Source of the DNA: CAMDBL01 sp964498125
GTDB taxonomy: Bacteria > Pseudomonadota > Alphaproteobacteria > Rhizobiales > Hyphomicrobiaceae
DNA: 64,000 nt
Direction of reading: 5' to 3'
Assembly (NCBI GenBank): GCA_964498125.1
Contig: CAZCGE010000143.1
Location: 1 to 64,000, forward strand
Under the pieces are notes generated by a model. It was not told the origin of the DNA. It ran no database searches and saw only the letters and a list, made by a program, of their open reading frames with translations. Below, one piece after another: positions 25,265-33,532 of this stretch. How positions within the stretch are numbered: the stretch's first letter is position 1; each line of letters begins with the position of its first letter. A program made the position numbers and the translations under genes.

Positions 25265-25465
25265 TACCGCACGCACAGCAGGTCGGTCGCATGGTCTCTG
25301 CGCTCGCCATCCTGGACGCCATCGCCCCCGCCGTCCCGGAAACCTCGCCCTCTCGAGATTGCCGCCGGTGTTGCGGCCCTCTACAAGTTCACTCACCAGT
25401 CACGCCGGCCTTCCTGCCGCGGACATCGACCCGTTGTCACACCGGAGCAGCAGTCAAGACACCAC

Positions 25466-26524
25466 ATGCAACAGCTCAAATCATCGAGTGACTCGGCTTC
25501 GCTGCTGTCCATTGTCGTCCCCCTCCTCAACGAGGAGCGCGGCCTCGACCCGCTGATGACACGCCTCGGGCCGGTTCTGGACCGCATCGGCCTCGCCTAC
25601 GAGGTCGTCTTCATCGACGACGGTTCCCATGACGGCACGCTGGCCAAGGTGCGCCAAATGCATGCCCAGGACAGCCGCATCAAGGCGGTGTCCCTCAGCC
25701 GCAACTTCGGCAAGGAAGTGGCCGTCGCCGCCGGCCTCAAATACGCGCGGGGCGATGCCGTGGTGCTGATGGACGCCGACTTGCAGCACCCCCCCGAACT
25801 GATCGCCGAATTCGTCCGACACTGGCGCAACGGCTATGACGATGTCTATGGCCAGCGCCTCGACCGCAGCGCCGACAGCCCGGCCCGCCGCCTGTTGTCG
25901 CGCTGGTTCTACCGCATCTTCCGTTTCGCCTCGGGGACGGCGTTGCCGGAGGGCGCCGGCGACTTCCGGTTGCTGAGCCGGCGCGCGGTCGATGCCCTCA
26001 ATCGCATCGGCGAGCGGGTGCGGTTCAACAAGGGCCTGTACGCTTGGATCGGCTACCGCGCGATCGGCATTCCGTTCACGGTCGCCCTGCGCCATGAGGG
26101 TGGCGGCTCGCGCTGGAACGTGCGCCGGCTGTGGCGCTTTGCCATCGACGGCATGGCATCGTTCTCGACCATGCCGCTGCGCATCTGGTCCTATCTCGGG
26201 CTGGCGATCTCGCTGGTCGCTTTCGCCTATGCCTTCCTGTTTCTCGTCAAGACGCTGGTGCTCGGCAGCGACCTGCCGGGTTTCCCGACACTGATCATCT
26301 CGATCATGCTGCTGTCGGGCGTCCAGCTCATGTCGCTCGGCGTCATGGGCGAGTACCTCGGCCGCATGTACGAGGAGATCAAGGCGCGGCCTTTGTTCCT
26401 GGTCGCCGAAGAGATCGGAGTAGGCCAGGATCAACCCGAATCCGGGACAGAATCGCAGAGTCCCACCGCAATCGCGGCGGCCCGCCTCGCCGACAGTTCC
26501 GGCCGGACGCGATCCGGCCAATGA
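25466..26524 (+). CDS. GtrB/DPMS-like family 2 glycosyltransferase
   Basis: The 352-residue membrane-bound enzyme moves a sugar from a nucleotide donor to polyprenyl phosphate. The GT-A domain shows LSIVVPLLNEERGL, VVFIDDGSHDGT, the metal-site DADLQHPPE and SRNFGKEVAVAAGL. Two C-terminal membrane helices follow (about 235-265 and 272-305), then GVMGEYLGRMYEEIKARPLF, typical of GtrB/ArnC-like enzymes. The stop overlaps the next gene's start (ATGA). With the ChbG-like and GtrA-like genes it forms a tight three-gene operon. Confidence 0.93.
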   Translation: MQQLKSSSDSASLLSIVVPLLNEERGLDPLMTRLGPVLDRIGLAYEVVFIDDGSHDGTLAKVRQMHAQDSRIKAVSLSRNFGKEVAVAAGLKYARGDAVVLMDADLQHPPELIAEFVRHWRNGYDDVYGQRLDRSADSPARRLLSRWFYRIFRFASGTALPEGAGDFRLLSRRAVDALNRIGERVRFNKGLYAWIGYRAIGIPFTVALRHEGGGSRWNVRRLWRFAIDGMASFSTMPLRIWSYLGLAISLVAFAYAFLFLVKTLVLGSDLPGFPTLIISIMLLSGVQLMSLGVMGEYLGRMYEEIKARPLFLVAEEIGVGQDQPESGTESQSPTAIAAARLADSSGRTRSGQ

Positions 26525-27393
26525 GCGAGCACACCGGCATCGTGTTGCTGTCGGCGGATGACTTTGCGCTGACAGACGGCGTCACGCGGGCAATCGAGGA
26601 CCTCGCCCAGCGCCGTCTGCTGTCGGCCACCAGCGCCCTGGTGACGACCCGGCACTGGCCGGCGCACGGCCCGCGCCTGGCCGCCCTGCGCGACAAGGTG
26701 GCCATCGGCCTGCATCTCAACCTCACCCTCGGGGCGCCGCTCGGTGTCATGCAGCGGCTGGCGCCAGGCGGCGGCCTACCGACGATTGGTGCACTGACCT
26801 TCGCCGCCCTGACGCGACAACTCGACCGCAATGAAATCGCGGACGAAACCAGACGCCAGCTCGACGCCTTCGAGGCGCAGGCGGGCGCGCCGCCCGACTT
26901 CATCGATGGCCACCAGCACGTGCACGCTCTGCCAACTGTCCGCGATGCGGTGCTGGCCGTCCTCTCCCGGCGCGCCGCCACACCGCCGTTGCTCGTGCGC
27001 AACCCCGCCGACCGATCGGCGCGCATGATGCGCCGTCGCGGGTGGCGAAAGGCACTGCTGCTGGCCGGACTCTCGGCCGGTTTCGGGCGGCGGGCCGAGC
27101 GGGCCGGCCTGATCGTCAACGACAGCTTTGCCGGCGTCACAAATTTCCGGCCGGAAGCAGCGGCAGCAGACATCGCCAGCAGCCTGTCGCTGCCCGGCCG
27201 CCTGCATGTCGCCATGTGCCACCCAGGATTTCCCGATGCGGAACTGGCCGCGATCGATCCAGTGACGGTGCGCCGCCAAGCTGAATACGACGCCCTCGTG
27301 GCGTGCGAAGGCCTGCAGGACCGCATCTGGCATCCGCGCCGCGGTGGCAACGGGACGGCCATCGACTGGCAAAGGGAAATGGGGGGCACATGA
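26521..27393 (+). CDS. ChbG/YdjC-family carbohydrate deacetylase
   Basis: The 290-residue metal-dependent deacetylase begins SADDFALTDGVTRAIEDL (metal-binding DD near residue 13), with IGLHLNLT, the second metal motif DFIDGHQHVHALP and later HVAMCHPGFPD. The family removes acetyl groups from N-acetylated sugars, and Francisella NaxD of this family acts on undecaprenyl-phosphate-linked GalNAc. Placement between a lipid-sugar glycosyltransferase and a GtrA-like flippase suggests the same kind of substrate. The frame is open upstream, but ATG 26521 overlapping the previous stop is clearly the start. Confidence 0.92.
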   Translation: MSEHTGIVLLSADDFALTDGVTRAIEDLAQRRLLSATSALVTTRHWPAHGPRLAALRDKVAIGLHLNLTLGAPLGVMQRLAPGGGLPTIGALTFAALTRQLDRNEIADETRRQLDAFEAQAGAPPDFIDGHQHVHALPTVRDAVLAVLSRRAATPPLLVRNPADRSARMMRRRGWRKALLLAGLSAGFGRRAERAGLIVNDSFAGVTNFRPEAAAADIASSLSLPGRLHVAMCHPGFPDAELAAIDPVTVRRQAEYDALVACEGLQDRIWHPRRGGNGTAIDWQREMGGT

Positions 27394-27827
27394 AGCAGGC
27401 TCCGGACCAGGCGCCGCGTCTTGCTCTCACCGGCGCCATGCGCCATTGGGGTGGTTTCATCGTCTCCGGCGCCACCGCCTTGGCGACCGACGCGCTCATC
27501 CTCGAGCTGCTCACCCGGTTCGCCGGCCTTTCGCCATTCCTCGCCCGGCTGCTGGCGATTGCCGCTGCCATGGTCGCCGGCTGGCGCGCCCACCGCTTCT
27601 TGACGTTCAAGGTGCAAACCGCGCCCACCCTGCAGGAGTTCTTCGCCTACGTGGCCGTGGCGTGGATGGCTGCGGCCATCAATTATGCCGTGTTCGCCGC
27701 GATCCTGCTGTGGCGGCCGACGACGCTGCCGCTGGTGGCGCTCATTGCCGCCTCGTTCGTGGCCATGGCCTTTGCCTACATTGGCATGCGTTTCGGCGTG
27801 TTCCGCAAGGCGCCCGATAAAACGTAG
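27390..27827 (+). CDS. GtrA-like membrane protein (lipid-linked sugar flippase)
   Basis: The 145-residue protein has four hydrophobic helices, starting GGFIVSGATALATDALILEL, and the GtrA signature WRAHRFLTFKV near residue 70. GtrA proteins are thought to flip polyprenyl-linked sugars across the inner membrane. ATG 27390 overlaps the ChbG-like stop. The last 21 codons and the TAG stop lie in a 142-bp segment that is repeated 1800 bases downstream, and the TAG itself is part of a GTAGGGTGCA repeat. Confidence 0.92.
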   Translation: MKQAPDQAPRLALTGAMRHWGGFIVSGATALATDALILELLTRFAGLSPFLARLLAIAAAMVAGWRAHRFLTFKVQTAPTLQEFFAYVAVAWMAAAINYAVFAAILLWRPTTLPLVALIAASFVAMAFAYIGMRFGVFRKAPDKT

Positions 27828-27905
27828 GGTGCACGAATCGTAAGGGGCGATGACCCGCTGGGCGTAGCACACCTACGATGCTGCACGCCCCCCACGGGTG
27901 CTGCG
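27764..27905 (+). repeat. Left 142-bp direct repeat bounding the RES/Xre island
   Basis: This segment contains the 3' end of the gtrA-like gene and a GTAGGGTGCACGA palindrome region. It matches 29564-29705 with seven mismatches and no gap, offset exactly 1800 bases. The ancestral single copy evidently lay between the convergent gtrA-like and glycosyltransferase genes. Confidence 0.9.
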
Positions 27906-27932
27906 TCAAGGAGAACTCGGGCGCAAATCCGC

Positions 27933-28685
27933 TCACAGATTCGTCCATTCCTCCTCATCAAAGTCAAACCATGACACTATTTTTTTCCCATCCCACTTGA
28001 GAGTAACGCGCTTTCCATCCTTCGGCGCGGTGAGTACGTTCGGCCAAAATGCTCCGATACATTCGCCACCTATATGGCGGACACTTGGGTACACGATGCC
28101 ATTACTACCAGACTCCCTGAGCTGCATGGCAAGAGATTGAGGCAACTCGTACTGACTTGGATCTTGGTTAAGGAGTGACTGCCAATCTCCTTTTCGAATA
28201 TCATGCATCATCTTGCTGATCTCAGCCTGAATTGTCTTAAACGTCGTTCTTGTCGTTGGGTCTTTCGTTTTGGCATGGAACTGCCCGCGATGAAACGCTA
28301 CTTCCCTAAGAGCCGTCTCGAAAGTCCGGCCTGCGTAGTAGACGCCATACGAGCCATCAGTGAAACGGCTTGGGTGATCCTTGCTGGCTCTGGTGAATGG
28401 ACCCATAAGGGCTGATGACCCAGGACCAAACACGCGTTTGGATGGTGGCACTAGGCTTATCTTGCCAATCGCTTGCCGTGCCCCTTGGTCCGTCAACCTC
28501 TCGAGATCATTCAAGATAACTTGATCATCTTGGCTAGAAATACGTTCGAAAAACGCTACCGGAGGAAAGCGTGCGGGCTGGAGTCGATATGTTGTCTTCC
28601 AACGAACGCGCGTCTTTGACATGGAATCTATTTTGACGCGATCAAAAAACAAGTCGGGAAGCTTTGCCACAGAGCGCCTCGTCAA
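27933..28685 (-). CDS. RES-domain toxin of a RES/Xre toxin-antitoxin system
   Basis: The 250-residue protein has the RES pattern: YRLQPARFPPVAFFERI, then RFTDGSYGVYYAGRTFETAL and EVAFHRG, and GIVYPSVRHIGGECIGAFWP. RES toxins characterised in Pseudomonas, Sinorhizobium and Mycobacterium (MbcT) degrade NAD+. The TTG at 28685 overlaps the antitoxin stop; an ATG at 28622 (MSKTRVRWKTTYRL) is an alternative start. Base composition is clearly more AT-rich than in neighbours, a sign of transfer. Confidence 0.9.
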   Translation of the reverse strand: MTRRSVAKLPDLFFDRVKIDSMSKTRVRWKTTYRLQPARFPPVAFFERISSQDDQVILNDLERLTDQGARQAIGKISLVPPSKRVFGPGSSALMGPFTRASKDHPSRFTDGSYGVYYAGRTFETALREVAFHRGQFHAKTKDPTTRTTFKTIQAEISKMMHDIRKGDWQSLLNQDPSQYELPQSLAMQLRESGSNGIVYPSVRHIGGECIGAFWPNVLTAPKDGKRVTLKWDGKKIVSWFDFDEEEWTNL

Positions 28686-29116
28686 CTCGTAACGCTATCA
28701 AGATATTCGCGCACTCGCGCAAGATCGATTATTTGGCCAGCCAGCATCCGATCAAGTGCTGATTGGCCGCCAAAAGTATCGTTCGGTCTGCGAACCCAAG
28801 CGTCCGCAAGTTCGGGTTCCTCGTAAATAATCTCAAGTGCTTTGAATATTCCAAGGACGTAACTAATGCGTGTTGCCAAATCCATTCTGTGGACGACATC
28901 GCCAACTTTGCCGTTCTTCCAATTGTAGTATGTTGATTTTCCAGGTTGACCGAGAAGCGTGCTGGCCTCTCCATATGAGAGTCCCCACTTCTGAATGATG
29001 GCAAAGAATGCCCGTACCCCCACCGCAATTGCATTGTGGTCTGGCGCGGCAGGCGGCGTGAAGCCTGCACGCTTGGAGGGCGCACTTGCTTTCTTTCGGA
29101 TGGCATGGCGACGCAT
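28682..29116 (-). CDS. Xre/MbcA/ParS-type antitoxin with DUF2384 domain
   Basis: The 144-residue antitoxin has an N-terminal helical DNA-binding region (AIIQKWGLSYGEASTLLGQP, then STYYNWKNGKVGDV) and the DUF2384 toxin-binding part (LEIIYEEPELADAWVRRPND, FGGQSALDRMLAG). It neutralises the RES toxin and usually represses the operon. ATG 29116 follows GGAGAGG closely; an in-frame GTG at 29128 is possible. It is translationally coupled to the toxin. Confidence 0.9.
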   Translation of the reverse strand: MRRHAIRKKASAPSKRAGFTPPAAPDHNAIAVGVRAFFAIIQKWGLSYGEASTLLGQPGKSTYYNWKNGKVGDVVHRMDLATRISYVLGIFKALEIIYEEPELADAWVRRPNDTFGGQSALDRMLAGQIIDLARVREYLDSVTS

Positions 29117-29141
29117 AGGCCTCTCCACTGGTGTTGAGATG

Positions 29142-29180
29142 CCAATATAGCACTAATGGTTTGATTTATCCAATATTGGA
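29142..29180 (-). promoter_or_regulatory. Promoter and operator of the RES/Xre operon
   Basis: On the minus strand TTGGAT (complement of 29169-29174) and CTATAT (complement of 29145-29150) are spaced 18 bases. The perfect palindrome CCAATATTGG (29171-29180) overlaps the -35, and a second CCAATAT half-site (29142-29148) overlaps the -10. Binding by the Xre-like antitoxin would block the promoter. Confidence 0.55.
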
Positions 29181-29183
29181 CTT

Positions 29184-29563
29184 CAATAAATTGACGGCTT
29201 CGCATGTTGCCGCCAGCACCCGCTGAAATCCACTGACGGCTTCTTGCCCATCGCCAACGTCGCGACCCGCCGCACCCGATCGCCGTTGGCGACGCGGCGG
29301 TTGTCCTCACGTCATGCCGCCTCCTGCGTATAACGCAGCAAGTACGGACCTGAGTCGTGGTGAAGGTGCCCATCTCGCCACGGCGCAAGCGGTTGAAATT
29401 GCTCTCCACCCAATTTGTGCACGCACCGTCGAGGCCGAAGGCTTGTTGATGATCGATGCGCTTCATCTCGAACCGGGCGTGCAGGTCGTTCCAGGCCGGC
29501 GCTGCGTCGGCGTGCGGGATGGTGTCATGGTGCACGCGGTGCTTGATCCACGTGAGCGCGACT
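29184..29563 (-). pseudogene. Truncated IS1595/ISXO2-like transposase remnant
   Basis: On the minus strand LTWIKHRVHHDTIPHADAAP, FEMKRIDHQQAFGLDGACTN and WVESNFNRLRRGEMGTF match the C-terminal half of ISXO2-like transposases. The frame is then lost near the family HHH region; in the next frame GPYLLRYTQEAA, a TGA in place of Trp, and REDNRRVANGDRVRRVATLA complete the family end at a TGA (29184-29186). The N-terminal half is missing and the fragment abuts the right 142-bp repeat exactly. Confidence 0.85.
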
Positions 29564-29705
29564 CATGGCCTTTGCCTACATTGGCATGCGTTTCGGCGTG
29601 TTCCGCAAGGCGCCCGATCAATCGTAGGGTGCACGATTCGCAAGGGGCGATGACCCGCTGGGCGCAGCACACCTACGATGCTGCTCGCGCCCCACGGGTG
29701 CTGCG
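29564..29705 (+). repeat. Right 142-bp direct repeat bounding the RES/Xre island
   Basis: About 95% identical to 27764-27905. It holds a second, headless copy of the gtrA-like gene's last codons on the plus strand and, on the minus strand, the last ten or so codons and stop (29673) of the glycosyltransferase gene. The stop of the gtrA-like copy is also preserved (TAG near 29625). Confidence 0.9.
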
Positions 29706-31661
29706 CGCATGCGGAGTTTTCTCCCAGAGATAGGGGTCGCGGATCAGCTGATAGAGCGCACGATAGGCCGCCAGCGATATCGCCAGCCAGTAGACAGGCA
29801 GAAAGACGATATGAATGGCGAGGCTCAGGTGGCCGCGCCGAAAGGCCGCGGCGACGCCGAGCAGCATCACCACGGAATAACCGACCAGCAGATTGAGCGC
29901 CGCCAATCCCCACAGCGACTGGGCAATAAACGACTCGGGGAAATCAAAGATCCGGCCGCGCCAGGCTTCCAAAGCGATCAGCACGTAAAACCAGGGGTGC
30001 ACCAATGCCGATAGCACGAGGCCAACCAGCAAAGCCTGCAGGCTCAGGAACCGTCGTTCGCCGAGTTCCCACATCAACCGCAGCGGGCGGCGCATATGCA
30101 CCAGCGAGGTTTGCATCCAGCCCTTGAGCCAACGGGTGCGCTGTTTCAGCCAGTCGCCGAAATGCTCGGGGGCCTCTTCCCACGTCGTCGACGCAATCAC
30201 CGCCACGCGCCAGCCGCGACGCGCCAGCCTGACGCCGAGATCGGCATCCTCGGTGACGTTGTAGGGGTCCCAGCCGCCCAGCGCCTCGATCAGGTGGCGC
30301 GGAAAGTGGTTCGAGGAGCCGCCAAGCGGGATCGGCAGGTCAAATCGCTCCAGCGTCGGCAACATGCCGTCGAACAGTGCCGAATACTCGATGGTGAATT
30401 GGCGCGTCAGCCAGCTGGCTTTGGCATTGTAGATGTTGAGGCGCGCCTGCACGCAGCCGATCGTCTCGGGCCGATCGCGCAACACCGCATAGGCGCGGCG
30501 CAGTTGATCGGGTTCGGGCTTGTCCTCGGCGTCATAGACCGCGACGAAATCGCCCTGCGCGTGCAGCAAGGCGAAATTCAAGGCGCGCGGCTTGGTGCGG
30601 GGCTGGCCGCTGGGCACGACCAGGATGCGCATGTGGGTTGGTAGCCGCACCCGTTCGAAGCTCACGCGCGTTGCCACGTCGTCGGCTTCGAGGATGATCA
30701 GAATGTCGAGCTTGTCGCGCGGATAATCGAGTGCTGCCAAAGCCGCAACCAACTCGTCAACGATCTCCGCCTCGTCATAGAGCGGCACCAGCACGGAATA
30801 GACCGGCAGTGCGGCATCGGGGATCGCCGGTTGGCGCCCGCGATCGCCCATGGTCTGCCCTGGCATGACGAGATGCCACAGCGCCAGCAGGCGCAAGGCC
30901 GTCACCAGCACGAACGGAAAAGCGATCAATCCGGACAGCACGGCGAGCGATTCCGCCGGCGCGATCGCCACCCCGCCCAGCAGCATGCCGCAGCCGATGG
31001 CGCTGGCCAGACGCTGCCACAGCCACATCGCCGTACCCGCCGACAGCTCGGGATGTCGAAGCTTCAGTGCTTGCGCCGCCTGCATGATTGCAACGGCTTG
31101 CCACTGGGAATCGGCAAGTATGGCCGGATGGATGACGCGGCGCACACACAGGACCACGGCACGATCAGCGCGGGCCTCCACCCCCACCACGACGGCCAGC
31201 TCATCAGGGCGATAGGCGGTTGCTTCGATCTCGGTCTGCCCCGCCCGTGCTGCTTGCGATCCGTCCCAGCGACCTACGCCGAGTTGACTGGCCAGCGCGC
31301 TGCAATAAGCATCGGCGGTGATCCAGCCCAAAGCGATCAGCACGGTATGGGGTGGCGCCCGCCAGCGCCGAGCGACGCCAATGGCCCGGGCGAGCGTTGA
31401 CGCGTCGATCAACGCTCCAACGAGAAAGGCATAGGCTTCGGTATCTTGCGCGCGCAGCCGGCTGGCTCGGCGCGAGCGCCGCCGGACGCTGCCAGCGCGG
31501 ACCAGATTGCTCGCCCGCCGCGGCTTGAGCAAATCGCGCCAGCGGGTGCGGCGCCCCACGCGGGCGGCGCGGGAAGCTCGCGCGGTTTCATGATCGGCCA
31601 GCGGCATCGGGCAGCGCAGCCCCAGGTGAAACATTGAGAGGCAATCAACGCCACTCACCAC
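29673..31661 (-). CDS. Processive family 2 glycosyltransferase, cellulose-synthase-like, with N-terminal GspE-like domain
   Basis: The 662-residue inner-membrane enzyme has an Arg-rich N-terminus, a region resembling the GspE/bacteriophage N4 adsorption-protein N-terminal domain (about 60-170), membrane helices (about 215-270), and a GT-A domain with YSVLVPLYDEAEIVDELVAA, YDAEDKPEP, TEDADLGVRLARRGWRV and the processive motif QRTRWLKGWMQT. Further helices form the C-terminal channel. Such proteins make beta-linked exopolysaccharides. GTG 31661, ATG 31634 and ATG 31607 are all possible starts. Its C-terminus reads into the right 142-bp repeat. Confidence 0.88.
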   Translation of the reverse strand: MVSGVDCLSMFHLGLRCPMPLADHETARASRAARVGRRTRWRDLLKPRRASNLVRAGSVRRRSRRASRLRAQDTEAYAFLVGALIDASTLARAIGVARRWRAPPHTVLIALGWITADAYCSALASQLGVGRWDGSQAARAGQTEIEATAYRPDELAVVVGVEARADRAVVLCVRRVIHPAILADSQWQAVAIMQAAQALKLRHPELSAGTAMWLWQRLASAIGCGMLLGGVAIAPAESLAVLSGLIAFPFVLVTALRLLALWHLVMPGQTMGDRGRQPAIPDAALPVYSVLVPLYDEAEIVDELVAALAALDYPRDKLDILIILEADDVATRVSFERVRLPTHMRILVVPSGQPRTKPRALNFALLHAQGDFVAVYDAEDKPEPDQLRRAYAVLRDRPETIGCVQARLNIYNAKASWLTRQFTIEYSALFDGMLPTLERFDLPIPLGGSSNHFPRHLIEALGGWDPYNVTEDADLGVRLARRGWRVAVIASTTWEEAPEHFGDWLKQRTRWLKGWMQTSLVHMRRPLRLMWELGERRFLSLQALLVGLVLSALVHPWFYVLIALEAWRGRIFDFPESFIAQSLWGLAALNLLVGYSVVMLLGVAAAFRRGHLSLAIHIVFLPVYWLAISLAAYRALYQLIRDPYLWEKTPHARSTRGARAAS

Positions 31662-31749
31662 ATCCGACCAGGACTATTGCTGCGTCAGCCTTGACGCGGG
31701 TCGCACTTGCCTTGACAAACAGGCTGCGACCCAGTGACTGCGACGAGCC

Positions 31750-32643
31750 ATGATGTACGTGCCATACATTCGCCGACTCAGGTGCGGTCTTGCAAGGACC
31801 ATAGCGCATGTTGCGACACTATGTGTGGCGACTGGCGTGGTGGCGCTGTCTGCGATTGATCCCCTCAGCGCCCAGGTCACGCAGGCCACCCCGCCAGCAT
31901 TCCAGGTTCCCGGCCAGCCAGCGTCAGCCGACACCAATCGCCGCCCCGTGTTGCGCTTCTTGACCGACAGCGACTATCCACCGTTCAACTATCACGATGA
32001 AGACGGGGCCCTGACCGGTTTCAATGTCGATCTGGCGCGTTCGATCTGTTTCGAGCTCGCCGCCACCTGCGACATCAAGCCGAAGCCGTGGGGCGAACTC
32101 ATCCCCGCCTTGCGCCAGGGCGAGGCCGATGCCGTCATCGCCGGCCACGCGATCAGCGCGCGTTTGCTGTCGCAGATCGATTTCACCGACCGCTATTTCC
32201 ACTTCCCCGGCCGTTTCGCGGCGCGGCGTGAGGCGGCGGCGGTCGACATCACGCCGGAGGGACTCTACGGCAAGAAAATCGGCGTGCCCAAAGGCACGGC
32301 ACACGAGGCCTACGTCCGCTCCTTCTTCCGCGACAGCGTGATCTCGGCGTTCGATTCAACCGAGCTGGCGCGCGAGGCGATTGTCGCGGCTCGCGTCGAT
32401 TATCTCTTCGACGACGGCGTTGGCCTGGCGTTCTGGACCAATGGCACGGCCTCGCGCGACTGCTGCGAGCTGCGTGGCGGGCCATTCCTCGAGCCGCGTT
32501 TCTTCGGTGACGGCATGGCCATCGCCCTGCCCAAGACCGATCCACAAGTGCGCATACAGATCAATGCCGCATTGAAGCGGGTGCGCGCCAGCGGCCGCTA
32601 CGAGGAGTTGCTGCTGCGTTATTTTCCCGCCCGCATCTTCTGA
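31750..32643 (+). CDS. Periplasmic amino-acid-type solute-binding protein (family 3)
   Basis: The 297-residue secreted protein has an N-terminal signal segment (about residues 17-40) and the SBP family 3 core: LRFLTDSDYPPFNYHDEDGA, LTGFNVDLARSICFEL, GEADAVIAGHAISARL and GKKIGVPKGTAHEAYVRSFF. It would deliver a polar amino acid to an ABC transporter or sensor, but none is adjacent. It is transcribed divergently from the glycosyltransferase gene across 88 bases. Two adjacent ATG codons (31750, 31753) could start it. Confidence 0.88.
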   Translation: MMYVPYIRRLRCGLARTIAHVATLCVATGVVALSAIDPLSAQVTQATPPAFQVPGQPASADTNRRPVLRFLTDSDYPPFNYHDEDGALTGFNVDLARSICFELAATCDIKPKPWGELIPALRQGEADAVIAGHAISARLLSQIDFTDRYFHFPGRFAARREAAAVDITPEGLYGKKIGVPKGTAHEAYVRSFFRDSVISAFDSTELAREAIVAARVDYLFDDGVGLAFWTNGTASRDCCELRGGPFLEPRFFGDGMAIALPKTDPQVRIQINAALKRVRASGRYEELLLRYFPARIF

Positions 32644-32764
32644 GCCGCGCAGCGCTGGTGGCCCAAGACAATCATCGCGTCGTCGAATGCGACGAGCTTG
32701 CCGGAACTCAGCGGCGCCGGCATGGGCGAGCCCCTGCGCTCGGCGGTTTGCATGGCAGCCGTTT

Positions 32765-33052
32765 CTAGCCCTTCTGGCCATCGTCACGTTTGGAGCCGAG
32801 CAGGCCGAACACCCGTGCAATCAGCCAGATCGGCACCACCACGACCGCGCCCAGCAGCAGATAGCCGAACACCCACTCGAAGATTCCAAAGCCCATGTCG
32901 GCTAGCCGCCGCAGCAGAATCTGCAGGCGATGAACCAGGTTGACCGGGGTGATGTCGAGCGCCGACAACACGATGCCGACGACGATGGAGATCAGCGCCA
33001 ACCGCACGAAGACGGCCCACGGCTTGCCGCCCAGGAATGCGTCGCGATCCAT
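32765..33052 (-). CDS. Small integral membrane protein (DUF6460-like)
   Basis: The 95-residue product starts MDRDAFLGGKPWAVFVRLAL and has two hydrophobic helices, about residues 14-36 and 62-84, with the connecting LVHRLQILLRRLADMGF. The pattern matches small alphaproteobacterial membrane proteins of unknown function that I recall as DUF6460. The start at 33052 follows GGAG at about nine bases; a longer in-frame start at 33142 lacks support. Function unknown. Confidence 0.75.
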   Translation of the reverse strand: MDRDAFLGGKPWAVFVRLALISIVVGIVLSALDITPVNLVHRLQILLRRLADMGFGIFEWVFGYLLLGAVVVVPIWLIARVFGLLGSKRDDGQKG

Positions 33053-33169
33053 GCCGTGCTGCTCCGTGCTGAATGTCTCGTGCAGCCACGTAGCATAGCC
33101 GACGGACAGTGGCGATACGCTCCTCCGCTCTCCTTTGATCACTGCGAGATCGATTTGGTCCAGCTGACC

Positions 33170-33532
33170 TCAGCTGCCCCGTCTAGTGCCGCTGCCGATT
33201 GAGCCAACCCGCTTGCTTGGCTGGCAGCTGATCGCGGTAGCAAGCATGCTGACGTCACGCCTCGCGCCATGTTCGTGGGCAAGTATCGATGTCGGTGTCA
33301 GCAGCCCCAGGGCCTGCAATGCGGGGCAGAACCACGGTGGAGCGTTGTCCTCGCCTTCTTCATGATCCTTGCGCCAGCGATCGCACGCCACGGTGTGCGA
33401 GCAGTTTCGGCAGCTCTCGGTCGCCTGCTCGACAGCAGCGCGGTTATTCTCGTCCAGCAACTCGCGATAATTCAACCGCAAGCGCGACAGTAGGTCGGTC
33501 AAACGAACGACCCGATGCAACAATGAATACAT
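33170..33532 (-). CDS. DUF6455-like small cysteine-rich protein
   Basis: The 120-residue frame contains AAVEQATESCRNCSHTVACD followed by RWRKDHEEGEDNAPPWFCPA, the C-x2-C, C and FC spacing I recall from DUF6455 proteins of alphaproteobacteria. The four cysteines may bind a metal or an iron-sulfur cluster. The N-terminal MYSLLHRVVRLTDLLSRLRL suggests amphipathic helices. ATG 33574 is an alternative start. Tail residues after the FC motif look poorly conserved. Function unknown. Confidence 0.6.
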   Translation of the reverse strand: MYSLLHRVVRLTDLLSRLRLNYRELLDENNRAAVEQATESCRNCSHTVACDRWRKDHEEGEDNAPPWFCPALQALGLLTPTSILAHEHGARRDVSMLATAISCQPSKRVGSIGSGTRRGS

